A stretch of DNA of 53,207 nucleotides from JAGVJT01 sp964513205 (GCA_964513205.1 CAZELP010000012.1:1-53207); one strand, 5' to 3'. Shown: positions 36,470 through 43,828, counted from the stretch's first letter. Notes: a model not told the origin generated them from the letters alone. Translations and numbers: made by a program.

Positions 36470-36958
36470 ATGGATATCGCAATTCAGCGTTGTATCGAAA
36501 AAGAACAATTTATCATTGAACACCTGCTTCAGTTTTATTGTTATGACATGCAGCAACACTCCCAATATGCACATTATGCCTATGGAGCAGATGCTCAATT
36601 TGAAACACTGCCACATTTTCAGGATTATTGGAAAGAAGAGCATGCATTTCCTTATCTCATTAAACAACAAGAGATACCAATTGGCTTCGCACTCATTCAT
36701 AACCATACGCTCGATGAAAAAGCCAATTGGAAAATGGCAGAGTTTTTTGTTTTATCAGCCTTTCGAAAACAAGGTATTGCTCGATTCGCCGCTATGGAAA
36801 TCATGAAGAAGCATCCAGGTACTTGGGAGATCTCTGTTTATAAAGATAATCTGGGGGCGCAAACTTTTTGGAAAAATATATTACCCAATATTCAGGTGTA
36901 TCAATATCCTCAATACCCCCACTTTATTGTTTATGAAACAGTCATCGATATCATTTAA
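36470..36958 (+). CDS. GNAT-family N-acetyltransferase
   Basis: This 162-residue protein starts at ATG 36470 (MDIAIQRCIEKEQF). The GNAT fold is seen in FPYLIKQQEIPIGFALIH, MAEFFVLSAFRKQGIARFAAMEI (motif A variant) and ISVYKDNLGAQTFWKNI (motif B). The sequence resembles the predicted acetyltransferases with a DYxxEmxxH-type N-terminus; the substrate is unknown. It lies 10 bases after the preceding acetyltransferase gene and 12 before the next, so the three are likely cotranscribed. Confidence 0.82.
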   Translation: MDIAIQRCIEKEQFIIEHLLQFYCYDMQQHSQYAHYAYGADAQFETLPHFQDYWKEEHAFPYLIKQQEIPIGFALIHNHTLDEKANWKMAEFFVLSAFRKQGIARFAAMEIMKKHPGTWEISVYKDNLGAQTFWKNILPNIQVYQYPQYPHFIVYETVIDII

Positions 36959-36969
36959 AAAAGTGAGGA

Positions 36970-37437
36970 ATGATGATTAAAATTGACCTGCTAAAAAACA
37001 ATCCTCATGCTACCCCAGCACTTGCAAATATTTGGCAAAAAGCTTTAGGTAAAATCTGGATGCCAGAGATTGGAATCGAAGAAATTGAGTCTTTGTATTA
37101 TGAGGAGCTAACTCAAGATCTACCGCTCACTTATATTGCACTCTATGACGAAATTCCTGTTGGTTCATGTACGCTGGAGTTATGTGGTGGAATTCGTCCT
37201 GATTTGAAACCTTGGATTGGTGATCTAGTCGTTGATCCCAAGTATCAGAAACAAGGAATCGGAAAAATGCTGCTTGATGCCACCATCGAAAAAGCAAAAG
37301 CGCTTGGCTTTAAACAAGTTTACTTATTTACTTTTGATCCTGAAATACCAAGGTATTATCAGCGTTTTGGATGGAAAACAATCGGTATGGATAGATTTAA
37401 ATTGCATTCCGTAACGGTGATGGAGCTGTGTTTATAA
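36970..37437 (+). CDS. GNAT-family N-acetyltransferase
   Basis: This 155-residue protein has DLVVDPKYQKQGIGKMLLDAT as acetyl-CoA motif A and a C-terminal YYQRFGWKTIG. A GAGG site precedes two consecutive ATG codons (36970 and 36973); either may be used. It is the third acetyltransferase gene in tandem. The substrate is unknown. Confidence 0.85.
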   Translation: MMIKIDLLKNNPHATPALANIWQKALGKIWMPEIGIEEIESLYYEELTQDLPLTYIALYDEIPVGSCTLELCGGIRPDLKPWIGDLVVDPKYQKQGIGKMLLDATIEKAKALGFKQVYLFTFDPEIPRYYQRFGWKTIGMDRFKLHSVTVMELCL

Positions 37438-37564
37438 GCCAAAACAGCACATAACGATTCACCATCAAGATAATTCAGTCATACGAAGCCCGTATAATCC
37501 TTGAATTTAACAGCCATACTTACTCATGTTATACTGAAATACTATTATCTCAGGAGATATCAAT

Positions 37565-38074
37565 ATGACCCAACCTAAACGCATTTTTGTTATTGGACAT
37601 ATGGGGGCGGGTAAAGCATTATTCAGCGAAGCCTTAGCTAAAAGATTAGGCTGGCAATACATCGATGCCAATCCGAGTTTAGAGCGTTACATTGGCCGCA
37701 GTTTAAGTGACATTATTGGAAAACAAGGCGAAGAGGCTTTTCATCAATGCGAAGCTGACATTATATCGCATCAAATGACCAAAGATCATCTAGTGGTTGT
37801 ACTGGAAGAGGCTGTTATTGCGACAGAGCAAAATAGAAAATTACTCGGTTCGGAATATGTCATTTATTTGAAGGTTTCCACGCCAACTCAAATTGAACGT
37901 ATGAAAGATGGACGTACACCATTACTGCCTATTACAAATCTAAAAGCATTTCTTGATCAACAACATCTTGAGCGTGATAGCCTATATGAAGAAGTGGCAA
38001 CACTGATTATAGAGTCGATTTCAGTTGAAGATGATGTAGCCAAAGTGATGGAAGCACTGAAAAATAATCAATAA
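37565..38074 (+). CDS. Degenerate shikimate-kinase-like P-loop protein
   Basis: The 169-residue fold follows shikimate kinase: FVIGHMGAGKALFSEALAKRLGWQYIDA, then ERYIGRSLSDIIGKQGEEAFHQCE. Key catalytic features are altered. The Walker A Ser/Thr after Lys17 is Ala (GAGKA), the substrate-binding Arg of GEExFRxxE is replaced (EEAFHQCE), and the TGGG loop is missing (VVVLEEAVIATEQ). The lid region retains ERMKDGRTPLLP. It is therefore probably not an active shikimate kinase. It has an AGGAG site and seems to stand alone between the acetyltransferase run and a MerR gene. Confidence 0.7.
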   Translation: MTQPKRIFVIGHMGAGKALFSEALAKRLGWQYIDANPSLERYIGRSLSDIIGKQGEEAFHQCEADIISHQMTKDHLVVVLEEAVIATEQNRKLLGSEYVIYLKVSTPTQIERMKDGRTPLLPITNLKAFLDQQHLERDSLYEEVATLIIESISVEDDVAKVMEALKNNQ

Positions 38075-38107
38075 AAGGCCTATTCTCAGCTTAGGTTAAA
38101 ATAATGC

Positions 38108-38138
38108 TTGACCTTCACGCCACGTTAACCTTTATCGT
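38108..38138 (+). promoter_or_regulatory. MerR-type promoter with 19-bp spacer
   Basis: TTGACC (38108-38113) and TATCGT (38133-38138) are separated by 19 bases, the over-long spacing typical of MerR-family autoregulated promoters. It lies just upstream of the MerR gene. Confidence 0.55.
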
Positions 38139-38165
38139 GTGTCTTGTCAGTAGGAGGAAGAAACG

Positions 38166-38927
38166 ATGAGATACACGATTAATCAATTGGCAAAGCTCTC
38201 GGGTGTCAGTACACGAGCACTGCGTTTTTATGACGAAATTGGTTTATTAAAACCTGCATTCTATGGTGATAATCAATATCGTTATTACAAAGAAGAGCAA
38301 TTGTTGCTCCTTCAGCAAATCTTGTTTTTTCGTGAGCTTGGATTTCCTCTTAATGACATTCAGCGGATTTTAAGTAGTGATGATTTCGACAAAATCGAAT
38401 CATTAAAAACACATAAATCCATGTTGCAATCCAGTCTTGATCGAACAGAAACACTCATCAAGACGATTGATAAAACAATTTCACATTTAAGAGGAAAAAT
38501 AATCATGCGTGATGCAGAAATGTACGATGGATTTGATCCCATCAAACAGCAAGAACATGAAAAATACATGCTTGATACAGGTATTATTTCACAAAAGCAA
38601 ATTGATGACAGTTGGCAACGCGTTTCTCATTGGAAAAAGCCGGATTGGGAGCAATTTAAAAATTCAGGTGAACAACTCAATTTGGCACTTTCAGCCGCAG
38701 TAAAACAAGGGCTTCAAGCAGATTCAGACGAAGTTCAAAAACTTATCCAACAACACTATGATTGGGTAAACAACTTTTGGACACCTACGCATGAAACCTA
38801 TTTAAGTTTAGGTCAAATGTATCTAGACCATCCCGATTATCGCGCTTTTTACAATCGATATCATCAGGATTTGGTGGAGTTTATCGTTAAAGCGATGACT
38901 GTTTTTGCAAACCGAAATTTGTCATAA
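38166..38927 (+). CDS. MerR-family regulator with TipAS-type ligand domain
   Basis: This 253-residue protein has an N-terminal MerR winged helix (YTINQLAKLSGVSTRALRFY, then LLKPAFYGDNQYRYY), a coiled-coil dimerisation helix (about residues 75-115), and a C-terminal TipAS-like domain (about 125-253; WFTPTHE-like segment WVNNFWTPTHETYLSLGQMY). TipAL-type regulators bind hydrophobic antibiotics and switch on genes by untwisting a long-spacer promoter. A strong AGGAGG site precedes the ATG. The hydrolase gene follows after 17 bases and is probably its target. Confidence 0.85.
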   Translation: MRYTINQLAKLSGVSTRALRFYDEIGLLKPAFYGDNQYRYYKEEQLLLLQQILFFRELGFPLNDIQRILSSDDFDKIESLKTHKSMLQSSLDRTETLIKTIDKTISHLRGKIIMRDAEMYDGFDPIKQQEHEKYMLDTGIISQKQIDDSWQRVSHWKKPDWEQFKNSGEQLNLALSAAVKQGLQADSDEVQKLIQQHYDWVNNFWTPTHETYLSLGQMYLDHPDYRAFYNRYHQDLVEFIVKAMTVFANRNLS

Positions 38928-38944
38928 GTCTTACGAGGTATGAT

Positions 38945-39805
38945 ATGAATCACACACACTCTTTTCAATTAGAAGATAGTCGAATGATGGGGTATTCAGA
39001 ATCGGGGGATCCAAAAGGATTCCCTGTGTTTTTTTTCCATGGTTTTCCTGGATCGAGACTCATAGCGACTGACTTTCATCACATTGCTAAAACCGAGCAT
39101 TGTCGTCTAATCGGTATCGACAGACCAGGAATGGGATTGTCCTCCTTCAATAAGCAGCATACGATTTTATCTTGGGTGAACGATGTTCAAGCACTAGCAA
39201 ATCATTTGAATTTCGGTCAATTTTCAATCATTGCTCATTCCGGTGGTGCCCCTTTCGCACTTACATGTGCCTATAAAATGCCCGATCGTATTTCACATGT
39301 TGCACTGGTTTCTGCTATGCCGCCAGTCACTATCTCTGAAATAAAGCATCATATGCCTGTTGGACTTCGCATACTCCATGCATTGGTTCGAAATTACTCT
39401 GGTTTTTCTAAAGCGTTGATGCAATTACAACGAAAAATACTGTTACGCCTCAATGTTTTTAATAAAATGATTCAGCAATGCCCAGAGCCCGATCAATTTA
39501 TTCTGCAAAGTCCTGAGCAAGTAGAACGCTCTCTCTTGGCTTTAAAAGAAGCTTTTACGCAAGGTGTGCAAGGTGCTGCTTATGAATTTCAAATACTGTC
39601 GAAAGAATGGAAGATTTCATTTGAAAACATACATACACCCATAAGCATCTGGCAAGGTCGATTAGATAAACAAGTGCTTGTGTCATATGCCGAATTCTAT
39701 AAGCATCAACTTCCTCACGCTTCACTGCATATTTTTGAAAATGAGGCGCATATTTCAACGCTTTATCGTCATATGGAAAAAATTATAAAAACTGCTGCTG
39801 CGTAA
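38945..39805 (+). CDS. Alpha/beta-fold hydrolase
   Basis: This 286-residue protein has the oxyanion-hole motif FFHGFPGSRLI (about residue 30) and DRPGMGLSS. The nucleophile elbow IAHSGGAPFAL contains Ser99, an Asp lies in IWQGRLDKQV, and a C-terminal His in FENEAHIST. This is the general alpha/beta-hydrolase arrangement, with a helical cap between about residues 130 and 210. The substrate is unknown. It is cotranscribed with the TipAS-type MerR gene. Confidence 0.85.
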   Translation: MNHTHSFQLEDSRMMGYSESGDPKGFPVFFFHGFPGSRLIATDFHHIAKTEHCRLIGIDRPGMGLSSFNKQHTILSWVNDVQALANHLNFGQFSIIAHSGGAPFALTCAYKMPDRISHVALVSAMPPVTISEIKHHMPVGLRILHALVRNYSGFSKALMQLQRKILLRLNVFNKMIQQCPEPDQFILQSPEQVERSLLALKEAFTQGVQGAAYEFQILSKEWKISFENIHTPISIWQGRLDKQVLVSYAEFYKHQLPHASLHIFENEAHISTLYRHMEKIIKTAAA

Positions 39806-39820
39806 GCTCAGTAGCAGCTG

Positions 39821-40123
39821 TTAACTCTTTTTATAAGTATCATTTTTTTCTTTTTCTTGAGTCATGCTGATTAAACGCTCTCCCTCTTTTGCGGCAAACA
39901 TTCCTAAACCTCCAACAATTAGTGAGATTGGTAAAATGAAAGGAGAAACAATAGAAAGCAGAACAAGTACAAGACTAACACAAAACGATACGGCTCCGGC
40001 TACATGCAATATTGCGCCAAATAAGGACAGCACTCCTCCAGTGGCTCGCAATGTATCGTTACGCTTTTTAGTAGCACCATTAAACGCTATCTCTTCATGT
40101 GTTTGTTTAAAAAGTATCGGCAT
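39821..40123 (-). CDS. Small membrane protein of unknown function
   Basis: I do not recognise this 100-residue protein. The start at ATG 40123 (MPILFKQTHEEIAF) is set by AGGAG just upstream; the frame extends to 40141 without a site. Two hydrophobic segments span about residues 35-60 and 62-82 (AGAVSFCVSLVLVLLSIVSP; LPISLIVGGLGMFAA), with a charged C-terminal tail. It is convergent with the hydrolase gene. Confidence 0.6.
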   Translation of the reverse strand: MPILFKQTHEEIAFNGATKKRNDTLRATGGVLSLFGAILHVAGAVSFCVSLVLVLLSIVSPFILPISLIVGGLGMFAAKEGERLISMTQEKEKNDTYKKS

Positions 40124-40226
40124 ATTTTCTCCTAAACTCATATCAAAAATTTATCGAATTGGAGGCATTATACCACTTAAATTGATTAATATAAATTAAA
40201 ATATATCAATAATTATACAATTTCAT

Positions 40227-40775
40227 TTATGATTTGTTAGAGTTTCGCTTAGAAAAATTTACCTTCAACATCACAAGATAACTCGGATCTTCGCTGAATG
40301 CTGTCCGCACAAAGCCAGCCTTCTCATAACATCGTAAAGCTCCAATATTATTAACTTCTGGATCTACCACAATAGCAGAAAACTGACGAAGGAATTCTTC
40401 AGTAAATTGATGAATTAATTTGGCTCCTAAGCCTTTTCCTCGCATATCTGCTTCGGCTATAAAAAGATCAATACCAGCTAACTCGTCTTTATCATAATGT
40501 TGAAATAATAAATTATGCTCGCCTTTAATACCCTCAGGAAAACCATTTTCAAATCGATAATACTGAATAAAGCCAATAGGAGTCTCGTTTTTATGCACAA
40601 TAAAACTGGGTACATCCTCTTTTCCTAAAATCCTTGGTTCATATTTTTCCTTAATTTCATCTAATGACCAATGTTTTGATCTTGCGTACCATTGATTAAT
40701 GGTTGGTTCTTGAAACCAGCGATGTAACAGAAGTAAATCCTTTTCCTGCAATGGCTTAAATAAAAACTCTCTCAT
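40227..40775 (-). CDS. AAC(6')-like GNAT acetyltransferase
   Basis: This 182-residue protein follows the layout of aminoglycoside 6'-N-acetyltransferases: LHRWFQEPTINQWYA near the N-terminus, SFIVHKNETPIGFIQYY, GIDLFIAEADMRGKGLGAKLI (acetyl-CoA motif A) and VDPEVNNIGALRCYEKAGF. The DPxxNNxxAxRxYxxxGF ending is particularly typical of that group. Whether it acetylates aminoglycosides cannot be told from sequence. It starts 8 bases downstream of the Abi gene on the same strand, so it may share its transcript. Confidence 0.78.
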   Translation of the reverse strand: MREFLFKPLQEKDLLLLHRWFQEPTINQWYARSKHWSLDEIKEKYEPRILGKEDVPSFIVHKNETPIGFIQYYRFENGFPEGIKGEHNLLFQHYDKDELAGIDLFIAEADMRGKGLGAKLIHQFTEEFLRQFSAIVVDPEVNNIGALRCYEKAGFVRTAFSEDPSYLVMLKVNFSKRNSNKS

Positions 40776-40783
40776 GACTCATC

Positions 40784-41479
40784 TCAACAATTTATTTTAT
40801 CCAACTTTTCTTCTACATACCGCATACCATTGAGGCTTATATTTTCAAAGGTATCAAACATATCTAAATATTTTGATGCAGCAGGTGATAAGGCATTCGT
40901 TAAATAGATTATTCTTGCATGCTGCTCTGATAAATCTTGCCAATGCCAAATAGGTTCATGATGAAAAACGCGGTTGCGCAAAAATCTAATTTTATTTAAT
41001 TCACGCGAAAGAAAAGCGCGTGTCTTTTGAGTTTTTGATAAGAATTGAAAAATGGATTTCAGCAATTTAGGCCACAATATCTGTCCATGCTCATAGCGAA
41101 CATCAAAAAGCGATGTCCAAAAACCGAATGATAAATCAGCCACAACCCGACACGGCTCAACTTTCTTCTTGTTTTTTACCAAGCTATCTGCAGTTTGTTG
41201 AATTTGTTTTTTCTCTCTCTCATGTAAAAAAGATAATTCGTACCAATACTCAGTGTCATACAGATCTCGGATAGCCGTATGCAAAGTATTACGCAGCGTG
41301 ATCTCAAAAATTTGTAATGCAGGGTAAAGCGCCTGACTTAATTCAATATTCCAAGAGTGAGCAATTAATGCGCTCTTTTTATTGTTATAACAGGTGGCAT
41401 GGCTAAGATAGCTATTCAGTCTTTCTTGAGACAAAATGATAGATAAATCATCAAAAAAAATATGATTTGGATCTTGCAT
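40784..41479 (-). CDS. Abi-family (AbiD/AbiF-like) HEPN protein, putative abortive-infection effector
   Basis: The start at ATG 41479 (MQDPNHIFFDDL) has an AGGAT site; the longer frame to 41518 would run into the leader RNA. The 231-residue protein resembles Abi-family proteins: SLSxxRLxxYL-like start, then HSWNIELSQALYPALQIFEI and LRNTLHTAIRDLY. Near the C-terminus FLRNRVFHHEPIWHW carries an R-x4-H motif (Arg168, His173) of HEPN ribonucleases. Abi/HEPN proteins of this kind stop growth of phage-infected cells, and AbiF relatives are linked to a small structured RNA encoded just upstream. Here a promoter and a structured leader lie directly upstream. Confidence 0.75.
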   Translation of the reverse strand: MQDPNHIFFDDLSIILSQERLNSYLSHATCYNNKKSALIAHSWNIELSQALYPALQIFEITLRNTLHTAIRDLYDTEYWYELSFLHEREKKQIQQTADSLVKNKKKVEPCRVVADLSFGFWTSLFDVRYEHGQILWPKLLKSIFQFLSKTQKTRAFLSRELNKIRFLRNRVFHHEPIWHWQDLSEQHARIIYLTNALSPAASKYLDMFDTFENISLNGMRYVEEKLDKINC

Positions 41480-41553
41480 ACGATTTATCCTATAATGTAC
41501 GTACAGTCCCTGGGCCACTCCTCTCCTTACCTTCGGTGAGTGACGAATCCGGG
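41480..41553 (-). ncRNA. Structured leader/small RNA upstream of the Abi gene (abiF-RNA-like candidate)
   Basis: On the minus strand the predicted transcript begins near CCCCGG (41556-41551) and can fold into a long hairpin. CCCCGG pairs with CCAGGG, CACTC pairs with GAGTG, and a small inner ACC-GAA-GGT hairpin lies between. The remaining ~30 bases carry the ribosome-binding site of the Abi gene. Placement between a strong promoter and an Abi/HEPN gene matches the known arrangement of AbiF-associated RNAs, but I cannot confirm the consensus. Read on the plus strand, the same stem is followed by TTTTTATTTT and looks like a terminator, but no plus-strand gene precedes it. Confidence 0.5.
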
Positions 41554-41559
41554 GTTTTT

Positions 41560-41587
41560 ATTTTATAGTGTTCGAACATCTAGTCAA
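41560..41587 (-). promoter_or_regulatory. Promoter of the leader RNA/Abi gene
   Basis: On the minus strand TTGACT (41587-41582) and TAAAAT (41565-41560) are spaced by 16 bases. The -35 box overlaps the stop codon of the upstream phage-type gene, so the Abi unit has its own transcription start near 41553. Confidence 0.65.
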
Positions 41588-41798
41588 ATAAATTCACTAC
41601 TCGATTTAGCTCCGCTTTCCACTGAGTAAATATCTGCTGCATTTCACGGACATTCGCGCTACGCCCGCCATGTTTATATGCATTCATTTTACTTTTTTCC
41701 TTCCCTGCGGCGGTCTTTACCCCCGCCAACCTCCAGGGTTTCCATTGTTTGATGAGTTCTGCTTGTTTCTGACGCTCCTCTAAAGTCCAATGTCTCAT
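41580..41798 (-). CDS. Small phage-type protein (HGGRSA-containing)
   Basis: This 72-residue basic protein contains MRHWTLEERQKQAELIKQW and KMNAYKHGGRSANVREM, a pattern I associate with small proteins in prophage or integrative-element modules, often beside Dam-type methylase genes. The function is unknown. It overlaps the 3' part of the upstream gene by about 110 bases in another frame. A Dam fragment lies just upstream of that gene, which supports a phage origin. Confidence 0.6.
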   Translation of the reverse strand: MRHWTLEERQKQAELIKQWKPWRLAGVKTAAGKEKSKMNAYKHGGRSANVREMQQIFTQWKAELNRVVNLFD

Positions 41799-42303
41799 GA
41801 TGTACCTCTCTTAATAATTCGTTTGCAACTTTTTCTGAATTTTTGATTTTTTTAGAGTCAGGAGGTACTGTGTTATTCACTTGCTGATTAACACCATTAT
41901 TTTGTTGCTTAATAAATATTGTGCGGCGTGGATGCTTCAGTTCTATCAATGCTAGTAACGTTTTTCTGCATTGATTCTGTACTCTGAGAGCAATATTCGA
42001 AAAAGCCTCAACCTGATTAATCATATCAAAATCATTTAGCCGGTCTATGGTATCGTAAAATACATAATCGAGCGTTTTCGCTTGCATCAATAACATCAAC
42101 TCAATTTCGCTAATATTACCATCAGCAACCTCTTTGGTGCGCTCTATGAGCTCTTCAATAAGCGTTTCCAAATCAAGGACATGCCTACGCCCATGCAGCT
42201 TATCAATTGTGTCTGCTGCTGCATAAATGCTATTCAGACGTAATTTGGATTTAAGCCTCTTTTTTTCTTTAATGTCTTGCTCATTTTCTAGTTCATTACT
42301 CAT
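41689..42303 (-). CDS. Hypothetical protein of phage/mobile-element type
   Basis: The start at 42303 (MSNELENEQDIKEKK) is chosen because ATGAGTAA couples it to the stop codon of the Dam fragment; the frame extends to 42372, but that part overlaps the Dam coding sequence. The ~204-residue protein is charged and helical (LRLNSIYAAADTIDKLHGRR, LIEELIERTKEVADGN, ALRVQNQCRKTLLALIELK). The last ~36 residues overlap the next gene in another frame, so the original C-terminus may have been lost by frameshift. I assign no function. Confidence 0.55.
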   Translation of the reverse strand: MSNELENEQDIKEKKRLKSKLRLNSIYAAADTIDKLHGRRHVLDLETLIEELIERTKEVADGNISEIELMLLMQAKTLDYVFYDTIDRLNDFDMINQVEAFSNIALRVQNQCRKTLLALIELKHPRRTIFIKQQNNGVNQQVNNTVPPDSKKIKNSEKVANELLREVHHETLDFRGASETSRTHQTMETLEVGGGKDRRREGKK

Positions 42304-42471
42304 GATTTTCTCTGTGTTTTGAAGACGTCCGAAATATAGCCAGCAACTCTTGAACAGGAGAACGTCCATCACCGTTACGATTGATGCTACGCCTTACTGA
42401 GAATGATCTTATTTCACTATGCCGATATAGATCGCGCGCAAACTCGCTATCATGATTTGATATAACAACTG
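42296..42471 (-). pseudogene. C-terminal fragment of a Dam-type (D12 class) adenine methyltransferase
   Basis: Reading away from the IS junction at 42471, the frame gives VVISNHDSEFARDLYRHSEI, then SFSVRRSINRNGDGR and VQELLAIF before a stop at 42296-42298. This is the C-terminal end of phage Dam enzymes (ISNHDT...FTxxLY, VxRSIS, ELLA). The N-terminal two thirds and the DPPY motif are missing, cut off at the IS end. Its stop overlaps the start of the next gene. Confidence 0.75.
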
Positions 42472-42564
42472 TAATGCCAATCCAAAGCTTAAAAATTAAG
42501 CAATCGAATTTACTCTCAGCCGCATAACAAATAAAGCCGCAACCAATTTTCCAAAGACGTGCAC
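42472..42564. repeat. Left copy of a 93-bp inverted repeat (IS982 3' end)
   Basis: It starts taatgccaatccaaagctta and pairs with 43480-43572 with about three mismatches. It includes the last codons and stop of the transposase. Confidence 0.85.
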
Positions 42565-43401
42565 CATCAGTCCCTGGTAAGACCTGACTTTGCTTGCAAT
42601 TTGGATGCTTGTCTTTTCATTAATCCAATTAAACAACGACTCAATAGGTTGTCTGACTTGTGAAATTGCCGTAGATAGCCATTGATCCGCTGCATCAAGA
42701 AACTGCTGTCCTTTTTCTTTTTTCACTGGGGTTAATAAAGTTACATGTTGTTCTTGATGAATTGCTTCAGCTTCTACTTGATAGGCTTTATCAGCATAAC
42801 ATTGAAGCATAGCCTCAGGTAATTCAGGTAAAATTTGCTCAAATGCCTTTCGATCATGCATCCCTGCGTCAGTTAATCCAAGACAGACAGGAATAGGTAA
42901 GGTGCCTTTTTGCCGATGAGCCACCACGTGTAATTTAACACCGTAATAATGCAGTTTCTTGGTTGCACAATATCCATTTTTTGTCGCAATTTATGGAGCT
43001 ACTTTTGCATGAAATCGCCGTCCGCGTTGCGCCATAATGATTGGCATAGAATCTGTGAGACCTGTGAGCTGCGTAGCAGCTTGTGTACACAGCAATTCGT
43101 CACAAAGTAAATGAACAAAAGGCACAAAAATATCATGTAATTGGTTCATTCGGTGATCAAACGCCTTGTATCCAGGCAAATGAGGGAACCACATTTTCAG
43201 ATGCTTTTGCGCGTACCGATGAATAGCCTCTATCGTGCGATGCCCTTCAATTACACCATATAAATACAGAGTAATTGCCTCTTCATCGCTAAATTTCAAA
43301 TCAGAGAAACGCGCCATTCTAGCACAGTAATTTGAAAGCTCAGCACGGTAATGTTTGCACACAAACAGATATAATGATATTAATTCGCATTCCCAGTCCA
43401 T
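42496..43401 (-). pseudogene. IS982-family transposase, broken by one in-frame stop codon
   Basis: Two blocks lie in the same frame: 43401-42991 and 42990-42496. The first begins MDWECELISLYLFVCKHYRA and ends GRRFHAKVAP; a TAA (42993-42991) interrupts; then IATKNGYCATKKLHYYGVKL continues to the end. In relatives the stop position is typically a charged residue (GAA to TAA would explain it). The DSMPI acidic motif, GLTDAGMHDRKAFE, and QPIESLFNW glutamate region of the DDE catalytic centre are all present. It is one point mutation away from an intact gene of about 302 residues. Confidence 0.8.
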
Positions 43402-43479
43402 GTCGATATCCTTATTAACCTTGGTCGGTGAAAAAAGATTCGATTATATGTGACTGGGTCCTCAAATCAGCACTAAATT

Positions 43480-43572
43480 GTGTACGTCTTTGAAAAATTG
43501 ATTGCGGCTTTATTTGTTATGCGGCTGAGAGTAAATTCGATTGCTTAATTTTTAAGCTTTGGATTGGCATTA
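43480..43572. repeat. Right copy of the 93-bp inverted repeat
   Basis: Reverse complement of 42472-42564. It ends ggattggcatta and joins the integrase fragment at 43573. Confidence 0.85.
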
Positions 43573-43628
43573 TATTCTTTATCACGTGGCTTTGCGTTTT
43601 GTACAGCTTTGGCGGTTAGTTTCGCCAT
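43573..43628 (-). pseudogene. N-terminal fragment of a tyrosine phage-type integrase
   Basis: From ATG 43628 the frame reads MAKLTAKAVQNAKPRDKEY, the classic N-terminus of P4-type integrases (DUF4102 arm-binding region). It is then cut by the IS end; the frame runs on to a stop at 43545 inside the IS. It shows that an integrative element once stood here. Confidence 0.65.
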
Positions 43629-43765
43629 GTATTTTCCTAATAAAATGGCAACAGCTTGTTGCCAAATCAATTGTGCAAGCGCTTCTTGCACAATTAGAGA
43701 TCTATAATTCGGGAGTCAGTGAATCCCGAATTGGGCAGTTATTATCTTATGATTTAATTCATTCT

Positions 43766-43817
43766 AAATAGTGCAACGTTACGTTGCACTATTTGTGCAG
43801 ATGGTGTCTGCACAAAT
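43766..43817. repeat. Two adjacent perfect hairpins
   Basis: Hairpin 1 (43766-43794) has 13-bp arms aaatagtgcaacg/cgttgcactattt and a 3-base loop. Hairpin 2 (43791-43817) has 11-bp arms atttgtgcaga/tctgcacaaat and a 5-base loop; the two share the bases attt. They lie between the YhcG remnant and the integrase start and could be terminators or recombination sites. Confidence 0.8.
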
Positions 43818-43828
43818 AGATATTCGCT

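Larger units (their letters stand above)
42472..43572 (-). mobile_element. IS982-family element with rearranged ends
   Basis: The region holds a full-length but interrupted IS982-type transposase and is bounded by the same IS 3' end on both sides, in inverted orientation (42472-42564 and 43480-43572). The left junction is with a Dam fragment and the right with an integrase fragment. This fits recombination or deletion between two oppositely oriented IS copies. No clear target duplication is seen. Confidence 0.65.

Noticed and set aside
41520..41565. Plus-strand terminator reading of the stem before TTTTTATTTT
   Set aside because: No plus-strand gene ends nearby, and a well-spaced minus-strand promoter starts right at this stem, so the leader-RNA reading is preferred.
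43559..43771. Plus-strand open frame of 70 codons at the integrase fragment
   Set aside because: It is antisense to the integrase N-terminus and crosses the IS junction; no product pattern is visible.
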